Positions 18,966 through 27,723 of a stretch of 64,000 bases of DNA are shown in pieces. The translations under genes and the position numbers were made by a program. Below the pieces are notes generated by a model that was not told the origin of the DNA, searched no databases, and was given only the letters and a program-made list of their open reading frames with translations. The first letter of the stretch is position 1. Every line of letters starts with the position of its first letter. Origin of the DNA: Buttiauxella agrestis ATCC 33320 (GTDB lineage Bacteria > Pseudomonadota > Gammaproteobacteria > Enterobacterales > Enterobacteriaceae). The DNA is taken from NCBI GenBank assembly GCA_024169445.1, contig JALKFA010000001.1, positions 4,216,001-4,280,000 on the forward strand. The letters are read 5' to 3'.

Positions 18966-19658
18966 ATGTCAGAAATTGCGTTACGCCTTCAGGATGTGCG
19001 TGTGGCTTACGGCAACAGTCAGCAGCCGGTGCTGAAAGGGTTTTCGATGTCAGTACGCAAAGGCGAGCTGGCATGTTTGTTGGGGGCATCTGGCTGCGGG
19101 AAAACGACGGTATTGCGTGCAGTGGCAGGTTTTGAACGGCTGCAAAGTGGTGAGATTTATGTATCGCAACAGCGTGTTGCCGCAGCGGGTGTTCATCTGC
19201 CACCTGAAAAACGCAAGGTCGGGATGGTGTTTCAGGAGTACGCGTTATTCCCGCATCTGACTGCCCAACAAAACGTGGCCTTTGGCCTGCGCCGCCTGCC
19301 GCGCGAGGAGCAACAAGCCCGCGTGACTCAACTGCTCAAAATGGTGGAACTGCATAGCCATGCCAGCCGTTATCCGCATGAACTCTCTGGCGGGCAACAA
19401 CAGCGCATCGCTTTAGCGCGTGCGCTGGCGCCGAATCCTGAAATCCTGTTGCTGGATGAACCATTTTCCAGTCTGGATAAACAAACACGTGAACGGCTTG
19501 GGCGCGAGGTACGCGATATCTTACGCGAGGCCGGGCAAACAGCGTTGTTAGTGACGCACAGCGAGCACGAAGCGCAACTGATGGCTGACCATATCGGTTA
19601 TGTGCAACAAGGTGAGTTTCGGGCGGGAGAAAAAACGGTGAGGGTCGAAAGCGTTTAA
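18966..19658 (+). CDS. Ferric-iron ABC transporter ATPase (FbpC type)
   Basis: A 230-residue ABC ATPase with Walker A GASGCGKTT (about residue 38), Q-loop FQEYALFPHL, signature LSGGQQQRIALARAL, Walker B ILLLDEPFSSLD and the switch His in LLVTHS. It is shorter than the about 350-residue FbpC forms because it lacks the C-terminal regulatory TOBE domain, so substrate feedback at that domain is absent. It lies 11 bases after the permease with an AAAGGAAAT ribosome site and completes a three-gene iron uptake operon. Confidence 0.9.
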   Translation: MSEIALRLQDVRVAYGNSQQPVLKGFSMSVRKGELACLLGASGCGKTTVLRAVAGFERLQSGEIYVSQQRVAAAGVHLPPEKRKVGMVFQEYALFPHLTAQQNVAFGLRRLPREEQQARVTQLLKMVELHSHASRYPHELSGGQQQRIALARALAPNPEILLLDEPFSSLDKQTRERLGREVRDILREAGQTALLVTHSEHEAQLMADHIGYVQQGEFRAGEKTVRVESV

Positions 19659-19679
19659 CGCTAATCGCCCTCACGGGAG

Positions 19680-19982
19680 TTACGCTTCTACGGCATTCAA
19701 ACGCACTAGCTGCAAAGGCTCAGCCAGCAACTCATCCATCTGCTGCACAAACGCCTGGAAATGCGGCAGTGCGATGTGTGCATCCAGCGCTTCCTGCCCT
19801 TTCCAGGATTCACGCATGTAAAACACATCTGGCGTATCTTCAAGCTGGAACAAGGCGTAATCCAGGCAGCCTTCTTCCTTGCGAGTCGGTGAAATCAGCG
19901 CCTGCAACGCAGATTTTAATTGCTCGCGTTGCCCGGCTTTCGCTTTCAGCACCGCAATAATCGACAGCGTATTATCAGCCAC
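19680..19982 (-). CDS. Antibiotic-biosynthesis-monooxygenase-fold protein (YgiN-like)
   Basis: A 100-residue dimeric alpha+beta barrel of the ABM family: SIIAVLKAKAGQREQLKSAL at residues 7-26, EEGCLDYALFQLEDTPDVFYMRESWKG in the middle, and the HIALPHFQAF motif near residue 68. Relatives include the quinol monooxygenase YgiN and the autoinducer enzyme LsrG. The GTG at 19982 is preferred over the GTG at 19991 because a GGAG site precedes it at 8 bases. It is 2 bases after the nitroreductase stop, so a joint role in quinone or nitroaromatic turnover is likely but unproven. Confidence 0.8.
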   Translation of the reverse strand: MADNTLSIIAVLKAKAGQREQLKSALQALISPTRKEEGCLDYALFQLEDTPDVFYMRESWKGQEALDAHIALPHFQAFVQQMDELLAEPLQLVRLNAVEA

Positions 19983-19984
19983 GT

Positions 19985-20638
19985 TTAGCACTCCGTTAAA
20001 ATTTCGCTGAATTCGAGACGCGATTTTGGCAACGCGGCGTTGAAGTCTTCCACGCTGCGATAACCAATCGGCACGATAACCAGGCTGGTGAAACCTTTTT
20101 CACGCAGGCCAAATTCTTCGTCCAGAATGCGCGCGTCAAAACCTTCGATTGGCACCGCGTCGATATTCAGCGTGGAAACACCCAGCAAGAAGTTACCGAC
20201 GTTGAGATAAACCTGCTTTTCCATCCAGTGCTGCGCATCTTTATAATCAAAGCGATGCATATTCACAAAATAGGAACGGCCTTTGTGCTGCCCTTCCATC
20301 GCCTGCTGGCTGGCAAAACGGCCATCGGCATTTTCCTGGTCCAGCAGTTTAGAAAGATGCGTTTCATCAATCGCCGTTTTCGCGCAGAACACCACCACGT
20401 GTGAAGCATCAAGCACTTTGCGCTCGTTGAACACATAGAAACCAGACGTTGCTTTGGCAATACGCGCTTTCGCTTCAGGTGTGCTGGCCAAAATAAAATG
20501 CCACGGCTGCGAGTTGGTGCTGGACGGGCTGAGGCGCAACAAATCCTTCACTTTTTCGATGTTTTCAGCGGTGATTTTTTTGCTCGGATCAAACGCTTTA
20601 GTTGAGTAACGTGAAGCTGCTGATTGAATGATATCCAT
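19985..20638 (-). CDS. nfsB: Oxygen-insensitive NAD(P)H nitroreductase, NfsB family
   Basis: The 217-residue flavoprotein has exactly the length of E. coli NfsB. FMN-binding features include the SRYSTKAFD start (residues 9-17), [17 protein letters not shown] near residue 33 and the C-terminal [17 protein letters not shown]. NfsB-type enzymes reduce nitroaromatics, nitrofurans and quinones in two-electron steps. It may be a paralogue and not the nfsB orthologue proper, because the neighbourhood differs. It is flanked on the minus strand by an ABM-fold protein and a quinone oxidoreductase, giving a three-gene redox set opposite a LysR gene. Confidence 0.82.
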   Translation of the reverse strand: MDIIQSAASRYSTKAFDPSKKITAENIEKVKDLLRLSPSSTNSQPWHFILASTPEAKARIAKATSGFYVFNERKVLDASHVVVFCAKTAIDETHLSKLLDQENADGRFASQQAMEGQHKGRSYFVNMHRFDYKDAQHWMEKQVYLNVGNFLLGVSTLNIDAVPIEGFDARILDEEFGLREKGFTSLVIVPIGYRSVEDFNAALPKSRLEFSEILTEC

Positions 20639-20665
20639 GATGTTTTCTCTATGATTTTTATGTAA

Positions 20666-21673
20666 TTAGAAGCCTTCAAGCACGATTTTACCGACCGCAC
20701 GATTGCTTTCAATTAATTCATGGGCACGACGTAAGTTTGCCGCGTTAATCGTTCCGAAATGTTCGCCCAACGTGGTTTGCAGCACGCGCTGGTCAATTAA
20801 ATCGGCCACACGAGTTAACAGGCGGTGTTGCTCAATCATGTCGCGGGTTTCAAACATCGAACGGGTGAACATAAATTCCCAGTGCAGAGAAATGCTTTTC
20901 ACCTTCAACGGACGCGCATCCAGCGTTTCCGGGTCGTCAATCAATGCCAGTTTTCCTTGCGGTGCCAGCACTTCAATCAGTTGGCTGTAGTGTTGTTCGG
21001 TTTGGTTAAGGCTGGCAACGTGAGTCACCTGCTTCACGCCAATCCGCGTCAGCTCTTCCGCCAGCGGCTTGCTGTGGTCGATAACATGATGCGCCCCTAA
21101 ATCTGTCACCCATTTTTGGCTTTGCGGGCGTGAGGCGGTGCCGATAACCGTAATGTTGGTCAGCTTGCGCGCTAACTGAGTGAGAATAGAACCCACGCCA
21201 CCCGCCGCGCCGACAATCAGCAGCACATCGTTTTCATTGCCCTTTTCTTTCACACCCAGGCGGTCAAACAACAGTTCCCAGGCAGTGATCGCGGTTAAAG
21301 GCAATGCAGCAGCAGAGGCGTTATCAATCGTTTTGGGTTTCAGAGCCACGATGCGCTCATCCACCAACTGGAATTCGCTATTGCTGCCAGGGCGCGTCAA
21401 CGAACCGGCGTACCACACTTCATCGCCAGGCTTAAACAAGCTAACCGCTTCGCCCGTTGCCACCACTACCCCGACGGCATCCCAACCCAATACCCGTGGC
21501 TGGTCGGCTTTAAAACCGGCACGAACTTTGGTATCTACCGGGTTCACCGAAATCGCTTTCACCTCGACCAGCAAATCATGGCCTGACGCGACCGGCGTCG
21601 GTACAGTTATCTCGTTCAGGAAGTCCAGATTGCTGCCATCCTGTGCGGCTTGGGTTATCGCGATTGCTTTCAT
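20666..21673 (-). CDS. Zinc-type alcohol dehydrogenase-like / quinone oxidoreductase family protein
   Basis: A 335-residue MDR-superfamily NAD(P)H oxidoreductase. The N-terminal GroES-like fold includes SVNPVDTKVRAG near residue 40 and GWDAVGVVVATG. The nucleotide-binding motif is LLIVGAAGGVGSILTQLAR near residue 150. It has no cysteine-rich structural zinc lobe, so it is a zinc-free QOR/YhdH-like or YogA-type enzyme. The ATG at 21673 with a GGAG site 5 bases before it starts MKAIAIT; readings from further upstream are unlikely. It is 27 bases before nfsB and divergent from the LysR gene. Confidence 0.85.
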   Translation of the reverse strand: MKAIAITQAAQDGSNLDFLNEITVPTPVASGHDLLVEVKAISVNPVDTKVRAGFKADQPRVLGWDAVGVVVATGEAVSLFKPGDEVWYAGSLTRPGSNSEFQLVDERIVALKPKTIDNASAAALPLTAITAWELLFDRLGVKEKGNENDVLLIVGAAGGVGSILTQLARKLTNITVIGTASRPQSQKWVTDLGAHHVIDHSKPLAEELTRIGVKQVTHVASLNQTEQHYSQLIEVLAPQGKLALIDDPETLDARPLKVKSISLHWEFMFTRSMFETRDMIEQHRLLTRVADLIDQRVLQTTLGEHFGTINAANLRRAHELIESNRAVGKIVLEGF

Positions 21674-21783
21674 GGGTGCTCCAGAGATTAAAGGGTTCAT
21701 CGTGTGAATGAACTCATGGTACAAGGTGTGCTGCTGGCGAAAAACAGCCGTTAGAAAACAACACTTATACTCGGAGAGTTAAA

Positions 21784-22698
21784 ATGCTCAGGTTGGAAGA
21801 CCTCACTTTGTTTGTCAGGGCCGCCGCCTTAAACAGTTTTAGCGACACCGCGCGTGAAGCCGGCTTGCAGCCAGCACAGGTTAGCACCGCGATTAAACGC
21901 CTTGAACAAACGCTGAATATCCGCCTGTTTGCCCGTTCTACTCGCAGCCTGCGGTTAACGCCCGAAGGCGAAACCTGGCTGCCGTATGCCATTACCGCGC
22001 TGCAAACCCTGGAAGCCGGATTTGAACAAATCCAGCCTGCGAGTGATGAAGTGCGCGGCGTGTTGCAAATTGCGGTGCCGTCCGATCTCGGGCGTAATAT
22101 GCTGCTGGGCGTATTTCAGGCATTTCGCCGGGAGCATCCGGCACTGCATCTGAAAATTCTGTTTTCCGACCAACTGACCGACGTATTTAAAGATCCAGTG
22201 GATGTCGCGTTTCGTTACGGCAATAACGACGATGCCTCATATGTGGCGCTGCCACTGGCACCGGATAACCATCGCGTGGTGGTGGCATCTCCGTCGTATC
22301 TTGAACGTTGTGGCGAGCCGAAAACCATCAGCGAACTGGTGCAGCATGAAGCCCTGACCTATGCGATTCGCGGGCGGGTTTATGATAAATGGACATTAAA
22401 CCTGGACGGCGATGCGCATCATGTGGCGGTGAAAAGCGCGATGATCAGCGATGACGCCGAAGTGATACGCCGTTTAGCAGTTGCGGGGGAAGGGATTGCT
22501 TATAAATCATGGCTGGATGTTAGCGAAGATGTCAACGCAGGCCGTTTGAAGATTATTCTGCCGCAGTATCAGGGTGATAGTGTGCCGCTGAATTTGATTT
22601 GCCCGCATCGTAAACAGCTTTCAACCACAGTGCGCTTGTTACATCAAGCGGTGAAACAGCGTTGCGACGAGTTACAGATTTCGTCGCGAAAAGTGTAA
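21784..22698 (+). CDS. LysR-family transcriptional regulator
   Basis: A 304-residue LysR-type regulator. The winged helix at residues 1-60 has the typical AALNSFSDTAREAGLQPAQVSTAIKRLEQTLNIRLFARSTRSLRLTPEG pattern; the rest is the periplasmic-binding-like effector domain beginning near residue 90 with GVLQIAVPSDLGRN. It is divergent from the quinone oxidoreductase-nitroreductase-ABM set with a 110-base shared promoter region, the usual layout for a LysR protein controlling its neighbours. The inducer is not known; a quinone or reactive electrophile is plausible. Confidence 0.9.
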   Translation: MLRLEDLTLFVRAAALNSFSDTAREAGLQPAQVSTAIKRLEQTLNIRLFARSTRSLRLTPEGETWLPYAITALQTLEAGFEQIQPASDEVRGVLQIAVPSDLGRNMLLGVFQAFRREHPALHLKILFSDQLTDVFKDPVDVAFRYGNNDDASYVALPLAPDNHRVVVASPSYLERCGEPKTISELVQHEALTYAIRGRVYDKWTLNLDGDAHHVAVKSAMISDDAEVIRRLAVAGEGIAYKSWLDVSEDVNAGRLKIILPQYQGDSVPLNLICPHRKQLSTTVRLLHQAVKQRCDELQISSRKV

Positions 22699-22703
22699 CT
22701 CGA

Positions 22704-22733
22704 AGGGTGGATAAGCGCTGCGTCATCCACCCT
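22704..22733. repeat. REP-type palindrome, copy 1
   Basis: AGGGTGGATAAGCGC and the matching TCATCCACCCT arms form an imperfect hairpin just after the LysR stop. It belongs to the same family as the copies at 26069, 29979, 30036 and 36955 and lies between convergent genes. Confidence 0.8.
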
Positions 22734-22748
22734 TTACATTTAAACCGA

Positions 22749-24299
22749 TTACGAAATCGGATACGTGTACGGCGCGTTAACGCCCAACGGCAAGCCAACT
22801 GCCCACCACACCAGCAGGAAGATGCTCCAGCAGATAAAGAAGATTACCGAGTACGGCACCATCATCGATACCAGCGTACCCACACCGGTGGATTTCACAT
22901 AGCGTTGGCAATACACCACCACCAGCGGGAAGAACACCATCAGCGGCGTAATAATGTTGGTGGTTGAGTCACCGATACGGAACGCAGCCTGCGTCAGTTC
23001 CGGGGAGATCCCCACCGCCATCAGCATTGGCACCATAATTGGCGACAACAGCGCCCATTTTGCCGAAGCAGAACCAATCAGAATGTTCACAACCGCCGTC
23101 AGCAAAATCATACCAATAATGGTAGCTTCACCTGGCAACGCCATGGTTTTCAGCACATCGGCACCGGCCAGTGCAATCAAGGTACCAATATTGGAATCGC
23201 CAAACGCTTTGATAAACATGGCGCAGAAGAAGGCCATTACCATGTACGAACCCATTTTACTCATGGATTCATTCATCGCATTGATGACGTCTTTACCGCT
23301 GCTGAATGTCCCGGCGACAAAACCGTAAACAATACCAGGGATAATAAAGATCAAGAAAATCAGCGGCACGATAGATTTCATGATTGGCGCACCATAACTG
23401 GTCAGCGAGCCATCACTACCGCGCAGCAACGAAGTTTCAGGCCATGCCAGAGCGGCAAGCCCAGCCAGCCCCAGAACCATCACCAGGCCAGCCACTTTAA
23501 AACCACGGCTTTCCTGTACGCTGTAGTTGCTCATATCTTCGTTATGCTGATAATCACCGTCGATTTTCAGTTTTGACACGCGCGGCTCAACAATGCGTTC
23601 GGTTACCCACCAGCCAACCAGCGTAATCATCACCGTCGAACCGATGCCGAAGAACAGGTTACATAGCGTGTTAACGGTGTAAGTGTTGTCCAGCAACTGC
23701 GCCGCCGTTTGGGTGAAGCCTTGCAGTAACGCATCGTTACCGGTTGGCACCATGTTGGCCGCAAAGCCGCCCGATACCCCGGCAAATGCCGCTGCAATAC
23801 CGGCTAACGGGTGGCGCCCGGCAGACATAAAGATAATTGCGCCCAATGGAATCACCAGCACGTAACCCGCATCAGCCGCCACGTGGCTGAACATGGCGAC
23901 GAAAATAATCATCGGGGTTAACAGCTTCTTCGGCGTCACACGCAGCATTTTCTTCAGGCCGGTATTAATAAAGCCTGAGCTTTCTGCCACGCCGACACCG
24001 AGCATCGCCACCAGCACGATCCCCAACGGTGCAAAACTGGTAAATGTGGTGACCATCGAAGAAATGGTGACCGTTAAGGCCTCAGCTGAAAGCAGGTTAT
24101 TAATCTTAACGGCTTCATTTGTAACAGGATTTATGACATCGAAATCAATGGTGGAAAGCACCGCCGACATTGCCATAACGACCAATAAAAAATAGAAAAA
24201 GATCAAAGCGGGTTCGGGTAATTTATTCCCTGCTTTCTCAACAGCGTTGAGAAATCCTGTCATTAGACGACCTTCCGTGTTCCTTGTCGTTGTACTCAT
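22749..24299 (-). CDS. AbgT-family transporter (p-aminobenzoyl-glutamate type)
   Basis: A 516-residue inner-membrane transporter with about 12 hydrophobic segments and two re-entrant hairpins. Family marks include NKLPEPALIFFYFL at residues 25-38, HVAADAGYVLVIPLGAIIF near residue 145, GGFAANMVPTGNDALLQGFTQ near residue 185, and a GDSTTNIITPLMVFFPLVV motif near residue 445. AbgT of E. coli (508 residues) imports p-aminobenzoyl-glutamate; the relatives MtrF and YdaH export sulphonamides or folate breakdown products. No abgA/abgB hydrolase genes are nearby, so direction of transport is open. Confidence 0.88.
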   Translation of the reverse strand: MSTTTRNTEGRLMTGFLNAVEKAGNKLPEPALIFFYFLLVVMAMSAVLSTIDFDVINPVTNEAVKINNLLSAEALTVTISSMVTTFTSFAPLGIVLVAMLGVGVAESSGFINTGLKKMLRVTPKKLLTPMIIFVAMFSHVAADAGYVLVIPLGAIIFMSAGRHPLAGIAAAFAGVSGGFAANMVPTGNDALLQGFTQTAAQLLDNTYTVNTLCNLFFGIGSTVMITLVGWWVTERIVEPRVSKLKIDGDYQHNEDMSNYSVQESRGFKVAGLVMVLGLAGLAALAWPETSLLRGSDGSLTSYGAPIMKSIVPLIFLIFIIPGIVYGFVAGTFSSGKDVINAMNESMSKMGSYMVMAFFCAMFIKAFGDSNIGTLIALAGADVLKTMALPGEATIIGMILLTAVVNILIGSASAKWALLSPIMVPMLMAVGISPELTQAAFRIGDSTTNIITPLMVFFPLVVVYCQRYVKSTGVGTLVSMMVPYSVIFFICWSIFLLVWWAVGLPLGVNAPYTYPIS

Positions 24300-24541
24300 T
24301 CCTACCTCTGCTCACTGTTTCATTCATAGAAGTTATTGTTTGGTGCAATTAATAACATTTTAGAATAATTAACAGCTACTAACTTTACGTTAATAGTCAA
24401 AACGAGACGTTAACAGGTGATAGATATCATGTTTTGGATGAATGACGAGATATTGAGCTGGTGGATAATTAATCATGCAGAATAAAAGTCGGATACCGCT
24501 GCTGCGAATCCGACCAGGGAAGAACCGTCCAGATGAACGGT

Positions 24542-26005
24542 TTACGGGAGCGGTTCTTTTTTAGGACGAGGGTATTTTTTAAGCCAGCGGCCGCTGACCA
24601 TGCGCCAGTAGAACAATACGCCGCGCACTGTCCAGTCGAAGAACATCCCCATCCAGACACCGACCACGCCCATTCCCAGCACAATGCCTAATGTGTAGCC
24701 CGCCACCACGCGACAGCCCCACATACTTGCCATGGAAACCCACATGGCGAAACGCGCATCACGCGCCCCTTTCAAGCCAGCAGGTAGAACCCACGAAGCC
24801 GCCCAAATCGGCATAAATGCCGCGTTCAACCAAATCAGGATTTTAACCACTTCTTTGACGTCATCTTCACTGGTGTAAAACGACGCCATCAAGCCGGCAA
24901 ACGGCGCGGTTCCCCAGGCAATAATCGTCAGGCCAAGTGTAGACAGCCAGAATACGTGGCGCAGTTGCCGTTCCGCCTGGCCAATTTGCCCTTTCCCAAG
25001 ACGCTTGCCGACAATAATGGTGGATGCCGAACCCAGCGCGTTCCCCGGTAAGTTAATCAACGCCGCAATGGAAAAGGCGATGAAGTTACCAGCAATCACG
25101 TTGGTGCCCATTCCGGCAACAAACATTTGCGTCAGCAATTTACCGGCGTTAAACAACACCGATTCGATACTGGCGGGAATACCAATCCCCAGCACTTCCC
25201 ACAAAATGCCGACTTTCAGCGGGCGGAAATAGCTTTTCAGCGAGATACGCAACGAAGGGGCAAAACCCACCACCAGAACATAAATAAAGCCCAGCGCACC
25301 GATATAGCGTGAAATAGTCAGCCCAAGTCCGGCGCCAAAAAAGCCCAGCCCGTTCCAGCCCAGCGCGCCATAAATCAGGATGCTACTGATGATAATGTTG
25401 AGGATGTTCATCCCGCCATTAATCAGCAGCGGGATTTTGGTGTTCCCTGCCCCACGCAATGCGCCGCTACTGATAAGCGCAATCGCCGCCGCCGGGTAAC
25501 TCCAGACTGTCGTTTGTAGATAAGACAACGCCAGCGCTTTCACTTCAGGCGTTGCCGCGCCAGCAATAATATTCACCACATATTCACCCGCAAGGTGAAT
25601 ACCGGCGGCCAGCCCGATGGCAATAATCGTCATCAGGATCAGCGACTGCCGTGCGGCATCACGCGCCCGTTTCGGGTCACGTTTACCGAGGCTGAACGCC
25701 ACCACCACCGTAGTACCGAGATCCACCGCGGCAAAGAACGCCATAATCACCATATTGAAGCTGTCGGCCAGACCGACGCCTGCCATCGCCTCTTTTCCCA
25801 GCCAGCTCACCAGGAAGGTACTCAACACGCCCATCAATAAAACGCAGGTGTTTTCCAGGAAGATAGGCACTGCAAGGGGAGTTATTTCGCGCCAGAACAG
25901 GACACGATAACTTTTTCGTTTGGCATACCAGCGTGTTTTTGCCACACGCTGGTGAAGTGCTGCTTGTAAGTTCAAGATTGACCTTGGGGGGAAGTGAAAC
26001 CACAT
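24542..26005 (-). CDS. yeeO: MATE-family exporter YeeO
   Basis: A 487-residue protein with 12 predicted membrane helices in two MATE halves. It contains LAVPIFLENTCVLLMGVLSTFLVSWLGKEAMAGVGLADS near residue 50 and GAGLGLTISRYIGALGF. E. coli YeeO is a slightly longer MATE protein that exports flavins and dipeptides and is encoded among the asn tRNA genes, as here. It uses a cation gradient. The hydrophilic N-terminal 35 residues (rich in Arg/Lys) also fit YeeO. An overlapping minus-strand reading inside its 3' end is spurious. Confidence 0.87.
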   Translation of the reverse strand: MWFHFPPRSILNLQAALHQRVAKTRWYAKRKSYRVLFWREITPLAVPIFLENTCVLLMGVLSTFLVSWLGKEAMAGVGLADSFNMVIMAFFAAVDLGTTVVVAFSLGKRDPKRARDAARQSLILMTIIAIGLAAGIHLAGEYVVNIIAGAATPEVKALALSYLQTTVWSYPAAAIALISSGALRGAGNTKIPLLINGGMNILNIIISSILIYGALGWNGLGFFGAGLGLTISRYIGALGFIYVLVVGFAPSLRISLKSYFRPLKVGILWEVLGIGIPASIESVLFNAGKLLTQMFVAGMGTNVIAGNFIAFSIAALINLPGNALGSASTIIVGKRLGKGQIGQAERQLRHVFWLSTLGLTIIAWGTAPFAGLMASFYTSEDDVKEVVKILIWLNAAFMPIWAASWVLPAGLKGARDARFAMWVSMASMWGCRVVAGYTLGIVLGMGVVGVWMGMFFDWTVRGVLFYWRMVSGRWLKKYPRPKKEPLP

Positions 26006-26068
26006 TTCAAATAATGATTTAGTATTGCTTATCCTGCAAAGTATTTCTTTAAATTTAGCCCAAACTAA

Positions 26069-26100
26069 CGGTGGATGACGCTGCGCTTATCCACCCTACA
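26069..26100. repeat. REP-type palindrome, copy 2
   Basis: CGGTGGATGACGCTGCGC and CTTATCCACCCTACA are imperfect inverted arms. The element lies in the gap between yeeO and the end of the liv operon, in the opposite orientation to copy 1. Confidence 0.8.
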
Positions 26101-26131
26101 AAACCAAAATCGTCATCCGACAAAATGCTTC

Positions 26132-26851
26132 TCAACCATGCCCACCTAAATACGCCTTCCGCACTTCCTCGTTCCCCAACAACTCCTCGCCGCTGCCGCT
26201 CAACCTGATCTGCCCGTTGGCCATCACATAACCGCGGTCAGAAAGTTTCAGCGCGTGGTGGGCGTTCTGCTCCACCAGAAAAATCGTCATGCCGTTGCGC
26301 GCCAGTTCACGCAGCGTGTGGAAGATTTGCTTCACCACAATCGGTGCCAGACCCAGGCTTGGTTCATCCAGCAGTAACAATTTCGGGCGGCTCATCAGCG
26401 CGCGGGCAATCGCCAGCATTTGCTGCTCGCCACCTGACATGGTCATCGCTCGCTGTTTGCGGCGCTCTTTTAAACGCGGGAACAGATCAAACATGGTCTG
26501 CAAATCCTGCGTGGCATACTGATTACCGATGGGTATGGTGCCCATCAGCAGATTTTCTTCGACCGTCATATCCGGGAAAATCCGTCGCCCTTCCGGCGCT
26601 TGGGCAATGCCGCCAGACGCCACAAAGTGCGTCGATTTATGGCTGATGTCGTCGCCACGAAACAGAATTTGCCCGGCGCGAATACGGGGCTGGCCGAAAA
26701 TCGACATCAACAACGTCGATTTCCCGGCCCCGTTCGCGCCAATCAACGCCACGGTTTCCCCTTCGTTGACCTGCAAAGAAACCTGTTTTAGCGCCTGAAT
26801 CGCGCCGTAAAAAACGTCCACATTGCGAAATTCCAGCATCGCCTCACTCAT
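26132..26851 (-). CDS. livF: Branched-chain amino-acid ABC transporter ATPase (LivF type)
   Basis: A 239-residue ABC ATPase with Walker A GANGAGKST near residue 38, Q-loop, signature MSGGEQQMLAIARAL and Walker B LLLLDEPSLGLAP. The SLGLAPIVV segment is characteristic of LivF-type subunits. It is the last gene of the operon and overlaps livG by 4 bases. The system energises uptake of hydrophobic amino acids or related amides through LivH/LivM. Confidence 0.9.
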   Translation of the reverse strand: MSEAMLEFRNVDVFYGAIQALKQVSLQVNEGETVALIGANGAGKSTLLMSIFGQPRIRAGQILFRGDDISHKSTHFVASGGIAQAPEGRRIFPDMTVEENLLMGTIPIGNQYATQDLQTMFDLFPRLKERRKQRAMTMSGGEQQMLAIARALMSRPKLLLLDEPSLGLAPIVVKQIFHTLRELARNGMTIFLVEQNAHHALKLSDRGYVMANGQIRLSGSGEELLGNEEVRKAYLGGHG

Positions 26852-27723
26852 ACACTGACCTCGTCTTCGTCGGTGCCCAAATAGGCGGCAATCACTTTGT
26901 CATCGTGTTGGATTTGTTCAGGTTTACCCTGCGCAATCACGTCCCCGTGGTCGAGTACAATGATGTGGTCGGAAATCTCCATCACCATGCCCATATCATG
27001 TTCAATCAGCAGTACGGTGATGCTGTGGTGGTCGCGCAGGAAGCGGATTATCTTACTCAGCGTGCGGGTTTCAACCGGGTTCAAACCCGCAGCCGGTTCA
27101 TCGAGGCAGATCATTTCCGGCGCGGTACACATCGCACGGGCAATTTCGAGCCGCCGCTGTTGCCCATAAGACATCTCACCCGCCAGGCGGTTGGCGCAAT
27201 CCACCAGTTCCACCACTTCCAGCCAGTAAAACGCGCGGTCTAAAGCACGGCTTTCGGCGCGTCGATACGCAGGCGTATTCAGCACACCGGCCAGCAAATT
27301 ACGGTTCACCTGCATGTGCTGCGCCACCAGCAGGTTTTCCACCACCGACATTTCCCGGAACAAGCGGATATTTTGAAAGGTTCGCGCAAGCCCGGCGCGG
27401 TTTACCAGGTGTGTGCCACCGAACATTTTGTAGAACAGACGCGAACCCAGTTGCGCCGGATTAACCCAGTCGCCAGGCAGGAATTTCTGCCCGAGGATTT
27501 GAATCACGTTGGTGGTTTTATCACGCGTGTTAAACAGGATATTGCCGCCGGAGGCTTTATAAAAACCGGTCAGGCAGTTAAATACCGTGGTTTTTCCCGC
27601 ACCATTGGGGCCAATCAGTGCGGTAATCGACCCACGGCGCACCTCAAGATTCACGTCGTTAAGCGCTTTAATACCGCCGAAGTGCATCATCAAATGTTCG
27701 ACGCTAAGAATCATTTCACTCAT
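26848..27723 (-). CDS. livG: Branched-chain amino-acid ABC transporter ATPase (LivG type)
   Basis: A 291-residue ABC ATPase with Walker A GPNGAGKTT near residue 38, an insertion of about 30 residues after strand 3 (FLPGDWVNPAQLGSRLFYKMF), the LivG-type signature MSYGQQRRLEIARAM and Walker B MICLDEPAAGLNPVE. The C-terminal GDVIAQGKPEQIQ and YLGTDE are typical. Length is above the 255 residues of E. coli LivG because of the insertion, a feature of the LivG group found in pseudomonads and in this type of operon. It overlaps livM by 4 bases. Confidence 0.9.
   Translation of the reverse strand: MSEMILSVEHLMMHFGGIKALNDVNLEVRRGSITALIGPNGAGKTTVFNCLTGFYKASGGNILFNTRDKTTNVIQILGQKFLPGDWVNPAQLGSRLFYKMFGGTHLVNRAGLARTFQNIRLFREMSVVENLLVAQHMQVNRNLLAGVLNTPAYRRAESRALDRAFYWLEVVELVDCANRLAGEMSYGQQRRLEIARAMCTAPEMICLDEPAAGLNPVETRTLSKIIRFLRDHHSITVLLIEHDMGMVMEISDHIIVLDHGDVIAQGKPEQIQHDDKVIAAYLGTDEDEVSV

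Noticed and set aside
19680-19991. Start of the ABM-fold gene at GTG 19991
   Set aside because: That codon would overlap the nitroreductase stop; the GTG at 19982 has a better placed GGAG site.
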